From Nigrospora sphaerica (Eukaryota; Ascomycota; Sordariomycetes; Amphisphaeriales; Apiosporaceae), in NCBI GenBank assembly GCA_018287875.1, contig JAGVVL010000025.1:1860001-1924000 (forward strand): DNA of 64,000 bases, read 5' to 3'. A program made the position numbers and the translations under genes. Positions 21,549-31,298 of this stretch are shown in pieces. The notes under the pieces were generated by a model. That model saw only the letters and a list, made by a program, of their open reading frames with translations. It was not told where the DNA came from and made no database searches. Positions within the stretch are counted from its first letter, which is position 1; every line of letters starts with the position of its first letter.

Positions 21549-23795
21549 ATGCCACTGATGATGGCTTCCATCACGGCGGTGGAGCTGGTCGGCCCGCAAC
21601 TTGCCCTCCTCCATCGACCTCCGCTCTGCCGTGGCCGGCTATGTCGTCAGCTGTGTTCCTCCAGCCGGCATCGTCCCGAGCCCGGGCCTACTGCTGGCCG
21701 TCTGGCTCACAGCCTCCGGGCCCATGTTGGCCGCCGGCAGCATGCCCGACAGCTACACGCGGACGCCAGCGCCCTTGGTGCCACAGATGTCCATTTTCTG
21801 GCTGGTCTGTTAAAACAATATCCACGGGTGGCCAGCCAGGCTCTGGGAAGTGAGGCTGGCCAAAAGCAGGAGACTGCCGCCCGCCAACCTATGCCCGCTT
21901 TCGTCGCCGTCAAGCAGCCTGCAGAAAACCGTTTCGAGGCCGAGAAGATACAGGAGCTTCCTGGGATTATGCAAAAAGCCCTGCTGGCAATGCAGCAGAA
22001 GGACAGCCGGAAACTCCTGAAATACTTGAGAAAAATCGCCCTGTTGTCCGAAGAAAACCTGAAGAAAGCGGTTGCGCTCTTGCCTCAAACGACCTTCTCC
22101 GCGTTCCTGCGCTCCTTGGACCCGGTGGATATCGCCCCAGAGGTTGATCCCACCCATGGCACGTACATCAGCATCGGCATGTGGAAGTACCTCAACATGC
22201 AAACCGTCGTAGACGAGTATGGGACGAGACGGGTCATGTTGCGACTGATGGAACGCATGGTCATATTGGCAACGGCCTTTCAAGAGCTAGGCCGCGTCAT
22301 GACCACGGAAGACCACGTGCATTTGATCCGAGCCGCCGGCGCAGTGGGGGACATCGAGGGGGCAAGGCTGCTGTGGAAGCAATTGGGTGTTTACGCAGCA
22401 AACGTCGAGTGGAAAAAGGGCGACGCTTATAACGAGTTCGTCAAGGCGAGGTATCAAGTCGATCCCATGGCTTATGGGTACGACAAGACCAGAGTTTCGG
22501 CATTGAAGGCACGGAACCTGCACCGCCATGGCCACGTTCGATTGCTCAAATCGGTCAAAAGACTCGACCGACTGCGATTGCACCTGAGGAAGAACTCGGC
22601 CTACTTCGGGCTCGATCGAAGAATCCCCCACGCCGAAGACTATTCCCGCCGGTTGCGAAAGAGAATGTCCGTCACCCGCCTATTCTGGTATGTCCTCAGA
22701 AAGGGCCATCGGATCACAGAAGAAACCCTCTGTTCTTTCATCGTCGCCTACGCTCGAGCGGGCGCGCTTCACTTCATGCAGAACCATATCCTGGCGGATT
22801 ATTTCGGCATCCGGATATGGAATGACGACAAGGCAGGTCAGAGTGAAATCAAGGCCACCACCCGCAGAAGCCAGCGCTACAAGAACCCCTTGCGGCCCGA
22901 GGTGCCGCCTATCAAACCCACCGAGCGCCTGCTCCACGCCATCGTCGAGGCCTACTGTTCCAACGGGCGCCTGAACCTGGCTTTGAGGTTAGTCGATTAC
23001 ATCCACAGAGTCTTCCGTATAACGATCCCCGAAAAGGTCTGGTTTGATTTGCTCGAATGGGCGCAAACATTGAGGTCCAAGTCTGTCCGGACAGGGTGGA
23101 AAATGGCTGGTTTCCATGCCATTATCCCAGAGGCTTTTACAGTCACAAAGATTTGGCAGACCATGACCGGACCTCCTTTCTCGGTCCAACCTGGCTTCGA
23201 CCAGTATAACATCTTGGCCCGGCATCTTATCGCCCGGCACGCCCAGGGCTTCCACACCATGCGGCAGGCGATGGAGAAGCTACGCGGGTACTACGACGAA
23301 CAATGCGCGGTTTACGAACGGGCCGTATTCGCGTACACACGCGTTTTGCGCGACGGGGTCGAGGCTGGCCCGGCCTTTGCCGCCTTGCAGAGAGCTCGGT
23401 TCCGGAAGTCGTACATGTGGTTCAAACTGAGCGAGACCTGTCACCAGTATCTCCAAAACTACCGCCCAAGTACCACTCGCGCCCTCTCTCACGTCCAGCC
23501 CCAGCACCTGCCTCAATTCATCAACGAGTTCCGCCACTTTCTCCCCGCCACCTTGAACTACCGCATCAAGGGTGGCTACGTCAGCCTCCGGGACACGGGA
23601 CGGGCCGAAACTCCCGTGACTACTCGCCAATTTCCAATACAAGTGCCCATGCCTCATATGACGCCGTCAATGCAGAACGTCATGAGCCGGCAGCATTTCC
23701 AACACAACAGGCATTCTCTGGCCAAGTTTAGGAATACGAAGATGGACCCCCTGCCGCTGCTCCTGGCTTCCATGAACTCCTTTCGTACCTCCTAG
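21549..23795 (+). CDS. Mitochondrial ATPase-expression factor-like protein (ATP13/Aep2 family)
   Basis: Single exon, 748 aa from the first in-frame ATG (21549). The first ~70 residues are rich in Arg, Ser and Leu with almost no acids (LHRPPLCRGRLCRQLCSSSR), as in a mitochondrial presequence. The body is basic and alpha-helical, with characteristic blocks such as GTYISIGMWKYLNMQTVVDEYGT, MTTEDHVHLIRAAGAVGDIEGA and a Trp-Lys-Gln segment, matching what I recall of fungal proteins with the 'mitochondrial ATPase expression' domain, a PPR-like family. Members act in mitochondria on translation or stability of ATP synthase subunit mRNA in yeast; that role is inferred here. The exact start could lie at the second or third Met a few codons downstream. 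Confidence 0.75.
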   Translation: MPLMMASITAVELVGPQLALLHRPPLCRGRLCRQLCSSSRHRPEPGPTAGRLAHSLRAHVGRRQHARQLHADASALGATDVHFLAGLLKQYPRVASQALGSEAGQKQETAARQPMPAFVAVKQPAENRFEAEKIQELPGIMQKALLAMQQKDSRKLLKYLRKIALLSEENLKKAVALLPQTTFSAFLRSLDPVDIAPEVDPTHGTYISIGMWKYLNMQTVVDEYGTRRVMLRLMERMVILATAFQELGRVMTTEDHVHLIRAAGAVGDIEGARLLWKQLGVYAANVEWKKGDAYNEFVKARYQVDPMAYGYDKTRVSALKARNLHRHGHVRLLKSVKRLDRLRLHLRKNSAYFGLDRRIPHAEDYSRRLRKRMSVTRLFWYVLRKGHRITEETLCSFIVAYARAGALHFMQNHILADYFGIRIWNDDKAGQSEIKATTRRSQRYKNPLRPEVPPIKPTERLLHAIVEAYCSNGRLNLALRLVDYIHRVFRITIPEKVWFDLLEWAQTLRSKSVRTGWKMAGFHAIIPEAFTVTKIWQTMTGPPFSVQPGFDQYNILARHLIARHAQGFHTMRQAMEKLRGYYDEQCAVYERAVFAYTRVLRDGVEAGPAFAALQRARFRKSYMWFKLSETCHQYLQNYRPSTTRALSHVQPQHLPQFINEFRHFLPATLNYRIKGGYVSLRDTGRAETPVTTRQFPIQVPMPHMTPSMQNVMSRQHFQHNRHSLAKFRNTKMDPLPLLLASMNSFRTS

Positions 23796-24086
23796 GCCGT
23801 TGATCCTGGGCCGCCAATCCTAGGCCGTTGAAGTGCTCGCGGGAATGATGCACGGAGGAGCACTGCTTTGGGCCGGCAGCGAGGTATCAGGTGTGGAGAG
23901 ACCGCTTATTTCCAAGCTACAGAAGCACTCGCTGACAACGTCTCCGTGTTCTTGCACCTAGGCCTCGACTGGCCCGTCAAGACATGACAGAAGGACACAA
24001 ACGCGCAGGGGACGAGAGATGAGGAACTGGCTATTGTATTCTTAATTCGTATGCTTGCTTTCGCCTAGCGCGCCGCCGCATTCTTC

Positions 24087-25036
24087 TCATGCCTTCCCGC
24101 TTTCAAGCCGCAGCTCGTTCACGTACATGTACCGGCTCATGGTAATCCAACCCCAACGGAACCAGACCATCTGGCTCTGGTGGGCCTGGGTCATGGCGGT
24201 GCGGGCGGTGGCGGCGCTCTCGCGGCCGCCGAACAGGCTGGCGGCGGCGATCAGCTTGCCCGGGTTGCCCTGGGCCGTCGTAGTACGGGCGACACCGCCC
24301 GTCAGGCCCAGCATGGTGGGGAAGACGTCGAGGAAGCCGCTGTACTTGCGCGCCACGTTGACGCTCGTGAGCGTGTACAGGTCGATGGGTGCCGGGCCGC
24401 CCTTGGCGAGCGCCGCGATGAACTTGCGCGCCCCGTGGTACAGCGACGTATGATTCGGGTGCGACGACACGCCCGTGGCGTCAAAAGTCAGGAGGACGTC
24501 GATGCTGGTCTCGGCCCGCCCGCCCTTGGGATAGCAGGCGCGGGACAGCAGCTTGGCTATGTCGCCGGCGTCCCATTTCGTCGTGATGGAGTCGGGGAAT
24601 TGGCTGTGCGGCGTCGGTTAGCAAGCAGAAGGGGAAGGAGGGGGGGTTTGCAGGCGCAAGGTGGCGGGCGGGCGCGGGCGAACGGCGGCGGGACCTACGG
24701 CTCGTCGAGAACCAGGGCGTCGTCCTCACTGCGCAGGCCCAGCAGCTTGGCGCTCTTCTTGAGCTCGCGGGCGCGCGTCTCGCCGAGGCCGTCCTGGTTG
24801 CCGGTGCTGAGGCACAGAATCCTGACGTCGTTGGCGAGCTCGGGGCGTGTCAAGGCCAGCACGGTGGGCGCGAAGAACATGGCCTCGTCGTCAGGGTGGG
24901 CGATGAGCAGGCAGATGCGCTTGTTGCGCAGGGTCGGGAAGCGCTTGGCGAGCATCGAGGCCGTGTAGCTGTAGAGGAGGGGCAGGGCCACGGCGGCGGC
25001 GGCGGCCGAGGTCAGGACGGGTTTCAGGCCGTCCAT
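24087..25036 (-). CDS. GPI12: N-acetylglucosaminyl-phosphatidylinositol de-N-acetylase (PIG-L)
   Basis: Two minus-strand exons, 25036..24699 and 24603..24087 (284 aa); intron 24698..24604 has donor GTAGGT and acceptor CACAG, phase 2. The product removes the acetyl group from GlcNAc-PI, the second step of GPI-anchor synthesis, on the cytosolic face of the ER. Residues 8-26 form a hydrophobic ER anchor. AHPDDEAMFFAP at 46-57 contains the zinc-binding HPDDE of the PIG-L/LmbE fold; LSTGNQDGLGETRARELKKSA follows, and the second exon supplies FDATGVSSHPNH with the additional His ligand. Length is normal. The 5' leader may contain a short intron (GTGAGT at 25130 to AG at 25066, minus strand) made of TCGG-like repeats. 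Confidence 0.93.
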
Positions 25037-26192
25037 GGCGGGGGGCGCGCGCGGCGGGTGTGAATCTGTCGGTCGGGCTATCTGTCGGCTTGTCGGTCGG
25101 TCGATCGGTCGGAGATGGGCGTATACTCACGGCGCGTCAGGAAGGGGACCTGAGCCGTGAGTCTCGCGGGGGATGCAAGTCGCTGGGAGAAGAAGGGCGA
25201 AGAGGCAGCAAACAATGCGCGGGGGAGCTCGTGTCGTGATGGAATGGGTGTGGAACTCGGGGGGGTAGTTTCAGCAGTGCTGCAGCACTACGCATATGGA
25301 AGTCCAGCACACGACGAAGCCGCAGGTTCTAGCTCCGAGGTACTTGTTGGGGCCGCAGCGGGGGCGTTTTGTACCTCCGTTGCCCTGGTCTCTTTCACGA
25401 CGAGACGGCGACGATGGCTTCAACGTGGGCAGGCAACTTGACCACGCGGGAATAGGCCCTGTCGCCTTCTCCTCACTTTGCCATTGGAGGGGTAGCAGTC
25501 ACACGACGGCCTCATCCGGGGCAGGCGCGGGAAAGCCATTGCGCCCCCCTCACCGGCCCCCCCCCCCCATGTAAATCGGCCAGGTCGAGTCAGGTCACCC
25601 GACGGCAAAGTCTGGGGAAGGGGAAAAGGTCGATTCCCATCTCGTCGGAGCCCGATGCGGGTGACCATCGGCAAGGCGAGAGGGTGCATTCTGGGCACGC
25701 GCTAGGTCTCGTCCCTGCAGCGTCTAGCCGCCCATGCCCAGGCGGGCAGGAGGTTTGCGTTACCTTTTGTACAGACTGCCCTGAATACCTACCGCATGTG
25801 AGAGCCATCGACGATGGGGACCTCTGCGTATTGAATTGATTGTGCTTAACGCGGGTTCTCCCCCATCTGTCTACCTAGACTATGGGGACGGGGAGCAGGC
25901 GCAGGCCATTCATGCAGCTACCGGGTAATCGCACTAATGAAGTCCCCATGCGACGGCGTTCCCATTCTAGGTACCACACGCGACCCTTGAAGTTGGAGCT
26001 TCTCGGAGCTTCTAGCTTTAGGTCCTTGGGTCGTACGTCTGTCTTCGTCGCAAAACAGCCACGCAAGAAGTAGCGACCGTTCTGTCGCCCAACAACCAAT
26101 TGCAAAAGCGAGCGCCTCGCTCCGGGTCTATTCGCAGGCCCAAGCCCCCCTTTTCCCCGGTACGAATCCCACGCCGCCGAACGGACACCACC
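25037..26192. promoter_or_regulatory. Divergent intergenic region, PIG-L / small membrane protein gene
   Basis: 1.15 kb between divergently oriented starts. Imperfect TCGG repeats (25066..25112) lie directly upstream of the PIG-L ATG, flanked by possible splice signals of a 5'-UTR intron. A C-homopolymer occurs near 25557. No other gene recognised. Confidence 0.45.
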
Positions 26193-26996
26193 ATGGTGCA
26201 GACACGCAAGGAGCGCAAGGTGGCCGAGAGCAGCGCCAACATCAAGCTCGCGCACCCCGACCGCTCCGGACCGACGGAAAAGACGCTCATCGACTGGGCC
26301 GAGGAGCGCCAGCTCTTCGACCAGGCCGACAAGCGCCAGCGCGCCCTCCCCAAGGACAACAAGCTGCCCGCCAACGCCGTCAGGGTGAAGATCGCCGAGG
26401 GCGAGGCCACGAACCAGCCGACGACGGGCGAGCGCGTCCTCGAGGCCCTCCTTTGGTCCTTCAGCCTCTGCATGCTGCACTTCACCCTCGACGTGCTGGT
26501 GCAGAAGCAGTTCGCCTCCGATTTCGCCTGGGCCGTCGTGGTGAAACGGGCCCTCCGGGCCTTTGCCGGTACGAGACCTCCCTTTCCCTCCCCCTCTCCC
26601 CCCCGGGCGTTCCCCTCGGGGCCCGTTTGTGCCGGTGTGACGGTTCTTTCTGCTAACACGGGGGGGCGTTTCCGTCGTCATCGGGCGTGGTCAGTCTTCA
26701 CGCCCCTTTTCTACGTTCTGCACCCGTACGGATCCAACCCGACGCTGGTGCCGGGCCTGCCCGCCCACTGGCAGCAGCCGCTACGCCAGCTCGTCTTCTT
26801 CATCACGAGCGTGTGCGCCGGCTGCTACATCATCTACATTTCCAACACATACAGCTACCTCGCCGTCATGAAGCAGTCGCCGCCCGTGGGCTGCCTGTGG
26901 ATCTGGTCCGTCATGGAGCTGGACCTGCTCCCCGCCATCACCTCGGTTGCCTGTGCCGGCACCTACCTCCGCTGGAACGGCTACGGTTACCGGTGA
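26193..26996 (+). CDS. Small conserved fungal multi-pass membrane protein (DUF7719-like)
   Basis: Two exons, 26193..26568 and 26695..26996 (225 aa). The intron 26569..26694 has a GTACGA donor, GCTAAC branch site at about 26651 and a GTCAG acceptor; it is 126 nt, divisible by three, and free of stops, so it reads as a false in-frame insertion if not removed. The N-terminal half is charged and starts MVQTRKERKVAESS; two to four hydrophobic segments follow (around VLEALLWSFSLCMLHFTLDV, LVFFITSVCAGCYIIYI and MELDLLPAITSVACAGTYL). I recall this as an uncharacterised fungal family named DUF7719; location and function are unknown. Confidence 0.75.
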   Translation: MVQTRKERKVAESSANIKLAHPDRSGPTEKTLIDWAEERQLFDQADKRQRALPKDNKLPANAVRVKIAEGEATNQPTTGERVLEALLWSFSLCMLHFTLDVLVQKQFASDFAWAVVVKRALRAFAGTRPPFPSPSPPRAFPSGPVCAGVTVLSANTGGRFRRHRAWSVFTPLFYVLHPYGSNPTLVPGLPAHWQQPLRQLVFFITSVCAGCYIIYISNTYSYLAVMKQSPPVGCLWIWSVMELDLLPAITSVACAGTYLRWNGYGYR

Positions 26997-27879
26997 AAGC
27001 CGGGCCTATTTTCAATGCTGTGCTGATCGTCGCCATGTCCGGGACATCCTCATGCGGCGTACCTGCGGAACGCTTGTTGGACAAAAAGCCGGTCGGCTTT
27101 CCTGATAATGCCTGCTCGTAAGAGAAACCTCGCCCTTGGTTTGACTATGAAGGTCTTGGCGACACCCCCTTGCTCGGCTCGTTTAGAGTCGGGGGGTGTT
27201 TATCAGGCTTGGGTTCACTTTACAGTCGCTGTTCCGATTGCTCGTTCCACGACCGTGGGATAGTACCCATTCGAGAACGCGGAAAACCATACCTGGGGTG
27301 AATGCAAGCCTAGGAGGGATGACGGTGCCGGGTTGCTATCCCTCCACCCCCATTAATGCTCTGATACTTGTCCGCCGACCCTAAACCCAATAGGTCATAA
27401 CGGGGGCGGCGGCGACAGGAGCTCGGCATACGGATGTGACGATGCGAACGCTGGAATACTATTTTTGTCGATAATGCGCGCTATTTCATGCCGAATCCGG
27501 CTTGCACCGATTCCCACATTGGACCAACTGCAGTCGTCCGGCCGCAGATGAGCTCCAGCCCCAAAATAGAAGCTTCAGAGTGTTCTAGTACGCTTTGCCT
27601 CCGGCCTTGATGCATGGGCTACAGGAACGACGAGACGGCTAATCTTGCGCCCGGCAGACGGCGGACAGCTTTGGTCTTGGCTGTAGTCCGGCTCGTCAGC
27701 ATTCCCTTTTGCGAGCTCGTGGTCCAAGAAGCAAAACGGCCAACCCATGGGCGATCCTATCTAGACTGACACCCGCTGCCTTCTCCCCGCTTTGCCTTTC
27801 TTCCCGCCGCCCGGAAATTGGACAACGGGACTGTGTCGTGAAGCGTTCGGCCGCGCTGTATCTGGGCTTTTCCCTCACT
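26997..27879. other. Intergenic
   Basis: 0.9 kb, 3' region of the membrane protein gene and promoter of the Ras-like gene. No additional feature recognised. Confidence 0.5.
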
Positions 27880-28832
27880 ATGCCCGACATTAGCATGGGC
27901 GACGTCAAGATACCTGTCTCGGAGCAAACGGCCGCGTTATTCGAAGAGAAGCGACAGACGATTCTCCGACGACGATGTGCGAAACGTGTTCCGTCGGGAT
28001 GGTGGGGGCGCTTGTGTATAGGACTCTTCGCGGTCCGGGGGACGCACTCGGGCCTTCTCCCTCTCCATAACCGCGTGAGCCCACTCACCCCTGGATGTGT
28101 GAAACTGCCTGTCCTCGGTTCCTAACGCGCCACCAGATCGTCTTCGATACCTTCGAGCCGCCGCCCGAGCCCGTCTGGGACCCGATGGCTCCCGACTTCA
28201 CGCACCCGTACGAGCGGGCGGGCGTGGTGGCGGGCGACCTGCAGGTGCTGCACACGTGGGAGGCGGTGGGGTGGTCGCTCGGAGGCAGCCCGGCGCGGTT
28301 CCGGGCCGACTGCGGACGCGTTGACGCGGCCGTGCTCGTGTACAGCGTCGGCAGCCGGGCGAGCTTCGAGGGCCTGCGCTGGCTGTGGGAGGCGTACCGG
28401 ACGCTGGGCCGGCAGGCGCCTCCGGGCCTCGTGCGGCCGGTTCTCGTGCTGGCGGCCAAGGCGGACCTGCCGCCGGCCGCGTGGGCCGTCGGCGAGGACG
28501 AGGGCCGCCGCTTCGCCGACGGCATTGGCGCCATGTTCGCCGCCGTCTCGGCCCGCGCCCCCGCGCCCGGCGACCTCGCCCGCCTCCGCGCCACCATGGT
28601 TATCTGGTCCCTCGCCTTCCTCCTCAAGCTCGACCGCGACGGCCGCGGCCCTACCCACGTCTGGGAGCCCGTACGCTGGGACTGGGTCGATCGCCCCCTG
28701 CCCGCCCTGGGGAGTCCGGCCCGCGACACCGGGCCCGAGGGGGACGCGTCTTCGGCTGGTGCTGGGTCCACGCGTGCCTCGGTCGAAATGACGGCACTTG
28801 AATCGCGACTTGATTGGATAGAGATGACGTGA
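27880..28832 (+). CDS. Divergent Ras-like protein, probable pseudo-GTPase
   Basis: Two exons, 27880..28074 and 28137..28832 (296 aa). The intron 28075..28136 has donor GTGAGC, a perfect CCTAAC branch and acceptor CACCAG, phase 0. The Ras fold is visible in VDAAVLVYSVGSRASFEGL (126-145, the strand before G4) and VRPVLVLAAKADLP (164-177). However, the P-loop region AVRGTHSGLLPLHNR (51-65) lacks the GK[S/T] lysine, the DTAG of switch II is WEAVG (106-110), and NKxD is AKAD (172-175). Nucleotide binding is therefore doubtful. The C-terminus has no CaaX box. Without splicing the two halves lie in different frames. Real partner or role is unknown. Confidence 0.7.
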
Positions 28833-29372
28833 TGGAACGGCGCATGGCTAGAAGTCGCTTCGTTGAACAGTTGGCGTGTTGCGGGGAGAGAACTCCGGGG
28901 ACGACTGGTAGCTTGCATCCTTGTCCGTGAATATTCATTATATCTGTTTGCCTCTCACGTCTCCCGCTTACATGTCTACATTCAATTTCCTGGTGAACGT
29001 GTTCGACGCCATTGCCTGTAAATACAGCCAACAAGCAACAAAACCATGTCACAACCAAACCTCCCCTTATCACATATCGACAAGACAGGACATCGTGTCT
29101 CCCCAGCACCGCTCTTGGAAAATAACCCAGCACTCTCGTGACTCAACCGCGTTGGCGCCGGCGTCCCAATGGCCCGTACCCGGTGCGTCACGGTAAAGAC
29201 GGCCGGGACACTACAAAAAGAACGCCGCCGTCGACCCTTCCTCTCTCTTCCCCTCCCGCCCTTCCCATTCCGGACTCAGACTCCCACCTACCACCACCAA
29301 CAAACCGAAAGCCCCCGACACAAAACTACACACGCAACATAGCCAGACACGAGAAGAAGAAAGACGGGCACC
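28833..29372. other. Intergenic
   Basis: 3' end of the Ras-like gene, then a CT-rich stretch (about 29220..29320) that looks like the leader of the following ORF. Confidence 0.45.
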
Positions 29373-29837
29373 ATGAGTTACGTGTGAGGCAACCCCCGTC
29401 CCCGGTAGTGCCCTCCCATACCAGACCTAACTGACCGCGCCGGCGCCCGCAGGCCTTTCCCCGCCGCCGGCCGCGGGCACGTTTCCGCACGACCCGTGCC
29501 GCGCGCCGGCGCCGGGGCCCTTTGCTACCTCCGCTACGACTACGCGCCGGCGCCGGCGGCCGTCGTCGACGAGCTGGGCCGCCTCGGCGCCGGCGTCGGG
29601 GCCCTCGGCCGCGAAACCGAGCGGGTCCGCGCCCAGGTGCGGGCGCTGCGGCGCGAGCTGCGGCGCGTCGTCGCCGAGCTCCGCGACGCCGTCGCCGGCG
29701 ACGAAGGCGCGTCCGACGGCGGGGACGGCGCGAGCCCCAAGCGCGAGCCCCGGCCCGACGCCGCGTCGGACGACAAGACGCGCCGCGAGCTCGGGCCCGA
29801 CGCCGAGCCCCCGGCTGTCGGGGACGTAGCCGAGTAG
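29373..29837 (+). CDS. Tentative small coiled-coil protein, exon structure unresolved
   Basis: An ATG in good context (GGCACCATGAGTTAC, 29373) is followed by a possible donor (GTGTGA at 29382), a CCTAAC/CTGAC branch pair and a CGCAG acceptor ending at 29452. The frame running from about 29496 to the TAG at 29835..29837 encodes a heptad-like stretch (LGRLGAGVGALGRETERVRAQ and onward) with an acidic-basic tail, suggesting a coiled coil. The phase of the proposed first exon does not match this frame, so either another exon arrangement or an indel is involved. Very high GC content makes chance ORFs likely here. Confidence 0.3.
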
Positions 29838-30761
29838 GGGCCCGTCCGTAGCGTAGTTCCCGGGGGCCGAAGAGCGACGTAGGCAGACGGTCCATAGTCC
29901 GGTAGGCCGTAATTACGACGGGGCCTCCTTTTCGATAACGACCAACATTGTGTTATGCATAGGTGATGGGTCCCATGTGAGAGGTCACGGCACCCGACAA
30001 CTCGATCCAGTCCCTGGTGGGGGCGGCCTCGGCAGCTGTTCCGCCAAGGCCGACGGCCTATCAACGTGAAGTTTGAAGGCGTAGGGAGCCAAGGGGAGGG
30101 GGGGCCCCGGGGTGGCGGGGAAAGGACCTATCGTCTTCCGAAAGAGCTGGATGGGGGTCAAATTTTCGGGCTAATGTGACAGCCGCCACGGGAAGAGGGA
30201 GAGGAGGGGTGGTTGTGCTGGCAATACGGGATAGGCGGGTTGGCATACCGGGCGGCCGCTGGAGCCGGGAATGTGATGTTGGGCAGCAACGGGCAAGAGC
30301 TAGACATTAAATCCTTCTGTGTATGTAGTTTTGCCAACTTGGAGGTGTGGGAGACCCAAGGTCTTTTTGGGAAGCGTTTCGTAGCCAGATAGGGGTTGGG
30401 GGAAGCGATAGTTGGGGCGTGGACAAGGAGGGAATTGGGTGCGCCTTGTAAGTGGTGGAATGTTGCATAAGGGAAACCTGAAATATTGCGAATTGGATGC
30501 TACATTATCCCATTGGTAGCGCTCTCGATCGACCAATACCAGGCACCGTCAAGCGAGCCGGCCAATAGGTTGCCGATACCTGTACACAGCACGAACACCA
30601 TGGGTTCCGTTGTCCCCGTCATATGATGCAAGCCGCCCAAAATCGAAAATGATCCCAATCGTTCCTCAATAAATAGAAGACCAACACATTACTTATCGTC
30701 ACCAAGAAGTATCTCAAACTGTACAAAGGCTCGTAGCGCTTCGGACCGAGAGGCGTGGGTA
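29838..30761. other. Intergenic
   Basis: 0.9 kb between convergent genes; G-runs near 30100; no gene recognised. Confidence 0.5.
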
Positions 30762-31298
30762 TTAGCCTCCGGCAGGCGCAGGCGTAGGTTCAGGTGCAGA
30801 CTCGGGCGCAGGGTCGGCCGCAGGCTCCGGTGGCGGCGCCGGGGCAGGATCGGGGGGAGGTCCTCCGGAATCAGAGCTAGCCGAGCTTTTCGAGCTGGTG
30901 GACTTGGCATGCCGGTGGTGAGAGTGGTGGTGACGATGGCGGTGGCGACGATATTTCTTGCGAGGCTTGACGCGGATAGTAAAACGGTAGATGTAGCAAA
31001 AAGCCAGCGTCCCGAGGAGGAAGGCACCGAGAAGTACACCGACGATGATGCCGATCTTGACATTGAGATCGTGTTCCGTTATGCGTTTCTGTAAGGGCGC
31101 GTAGCGGCCGCGGCGGGGCCGCGAGACCGCGGCAACGGCCCGGGGCCCAACCCGGCCTATCCACTTCTGCAAGTGTTCCAAGGCCGGGGTGCCATCGTTG
31201 CTAGTGAGGAGGTCATGTAGAACGGGACCCGCTGTGGAGTTCTGTTCTGCATTCGGAGGAGGAACAGGGTGGGGAGGGGCGTCCTGGGGTATGTACAT
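30762..31298 (-). CDS. Small single-pass membrane protein with His/Arg-rich cytoplasmic tail
   Basis: Single exon, 178 aa, minus strand, ATG at 31298. No signal peptide. Residues 1-75 are polar (MYIPQDAPPHPVPPP, then HDLLTSNDGTPALEHLQKWIGR); one clear membrane helix follows at about 80-103 (VKIGIIVGVLLGAFLLGTLA), then a strongly basic segment (RVKPRKKYRRHRHRHHHSHH), a Ser-rich part, and a Pro/Ala/Glu-rich end. By the positive-inside rule the basic tail should be cytosolic. The 'GIIVGVLLGAFLLG' helix resembles those of fungal single-pass sensor-like proteins. No domain family recognised. Confidence 0.7.
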   Translation of the reverse strand: MYIPQDAPPHPVPPPNAEQNSTAGPVLHDLLTSNDGTPALEHLQKWIGRVGPRAVAAVSRPRRGRYAPLQKRITEHDLNVKIGIIVGVLLGAFLLGTLAFCYIYRFTIRVKPRKKYRRHRHRHHHSHHRHAKSTSSKSSASSDSGGPPPDPAPAPPPEPAADPAPESAPEPTPAPAGG

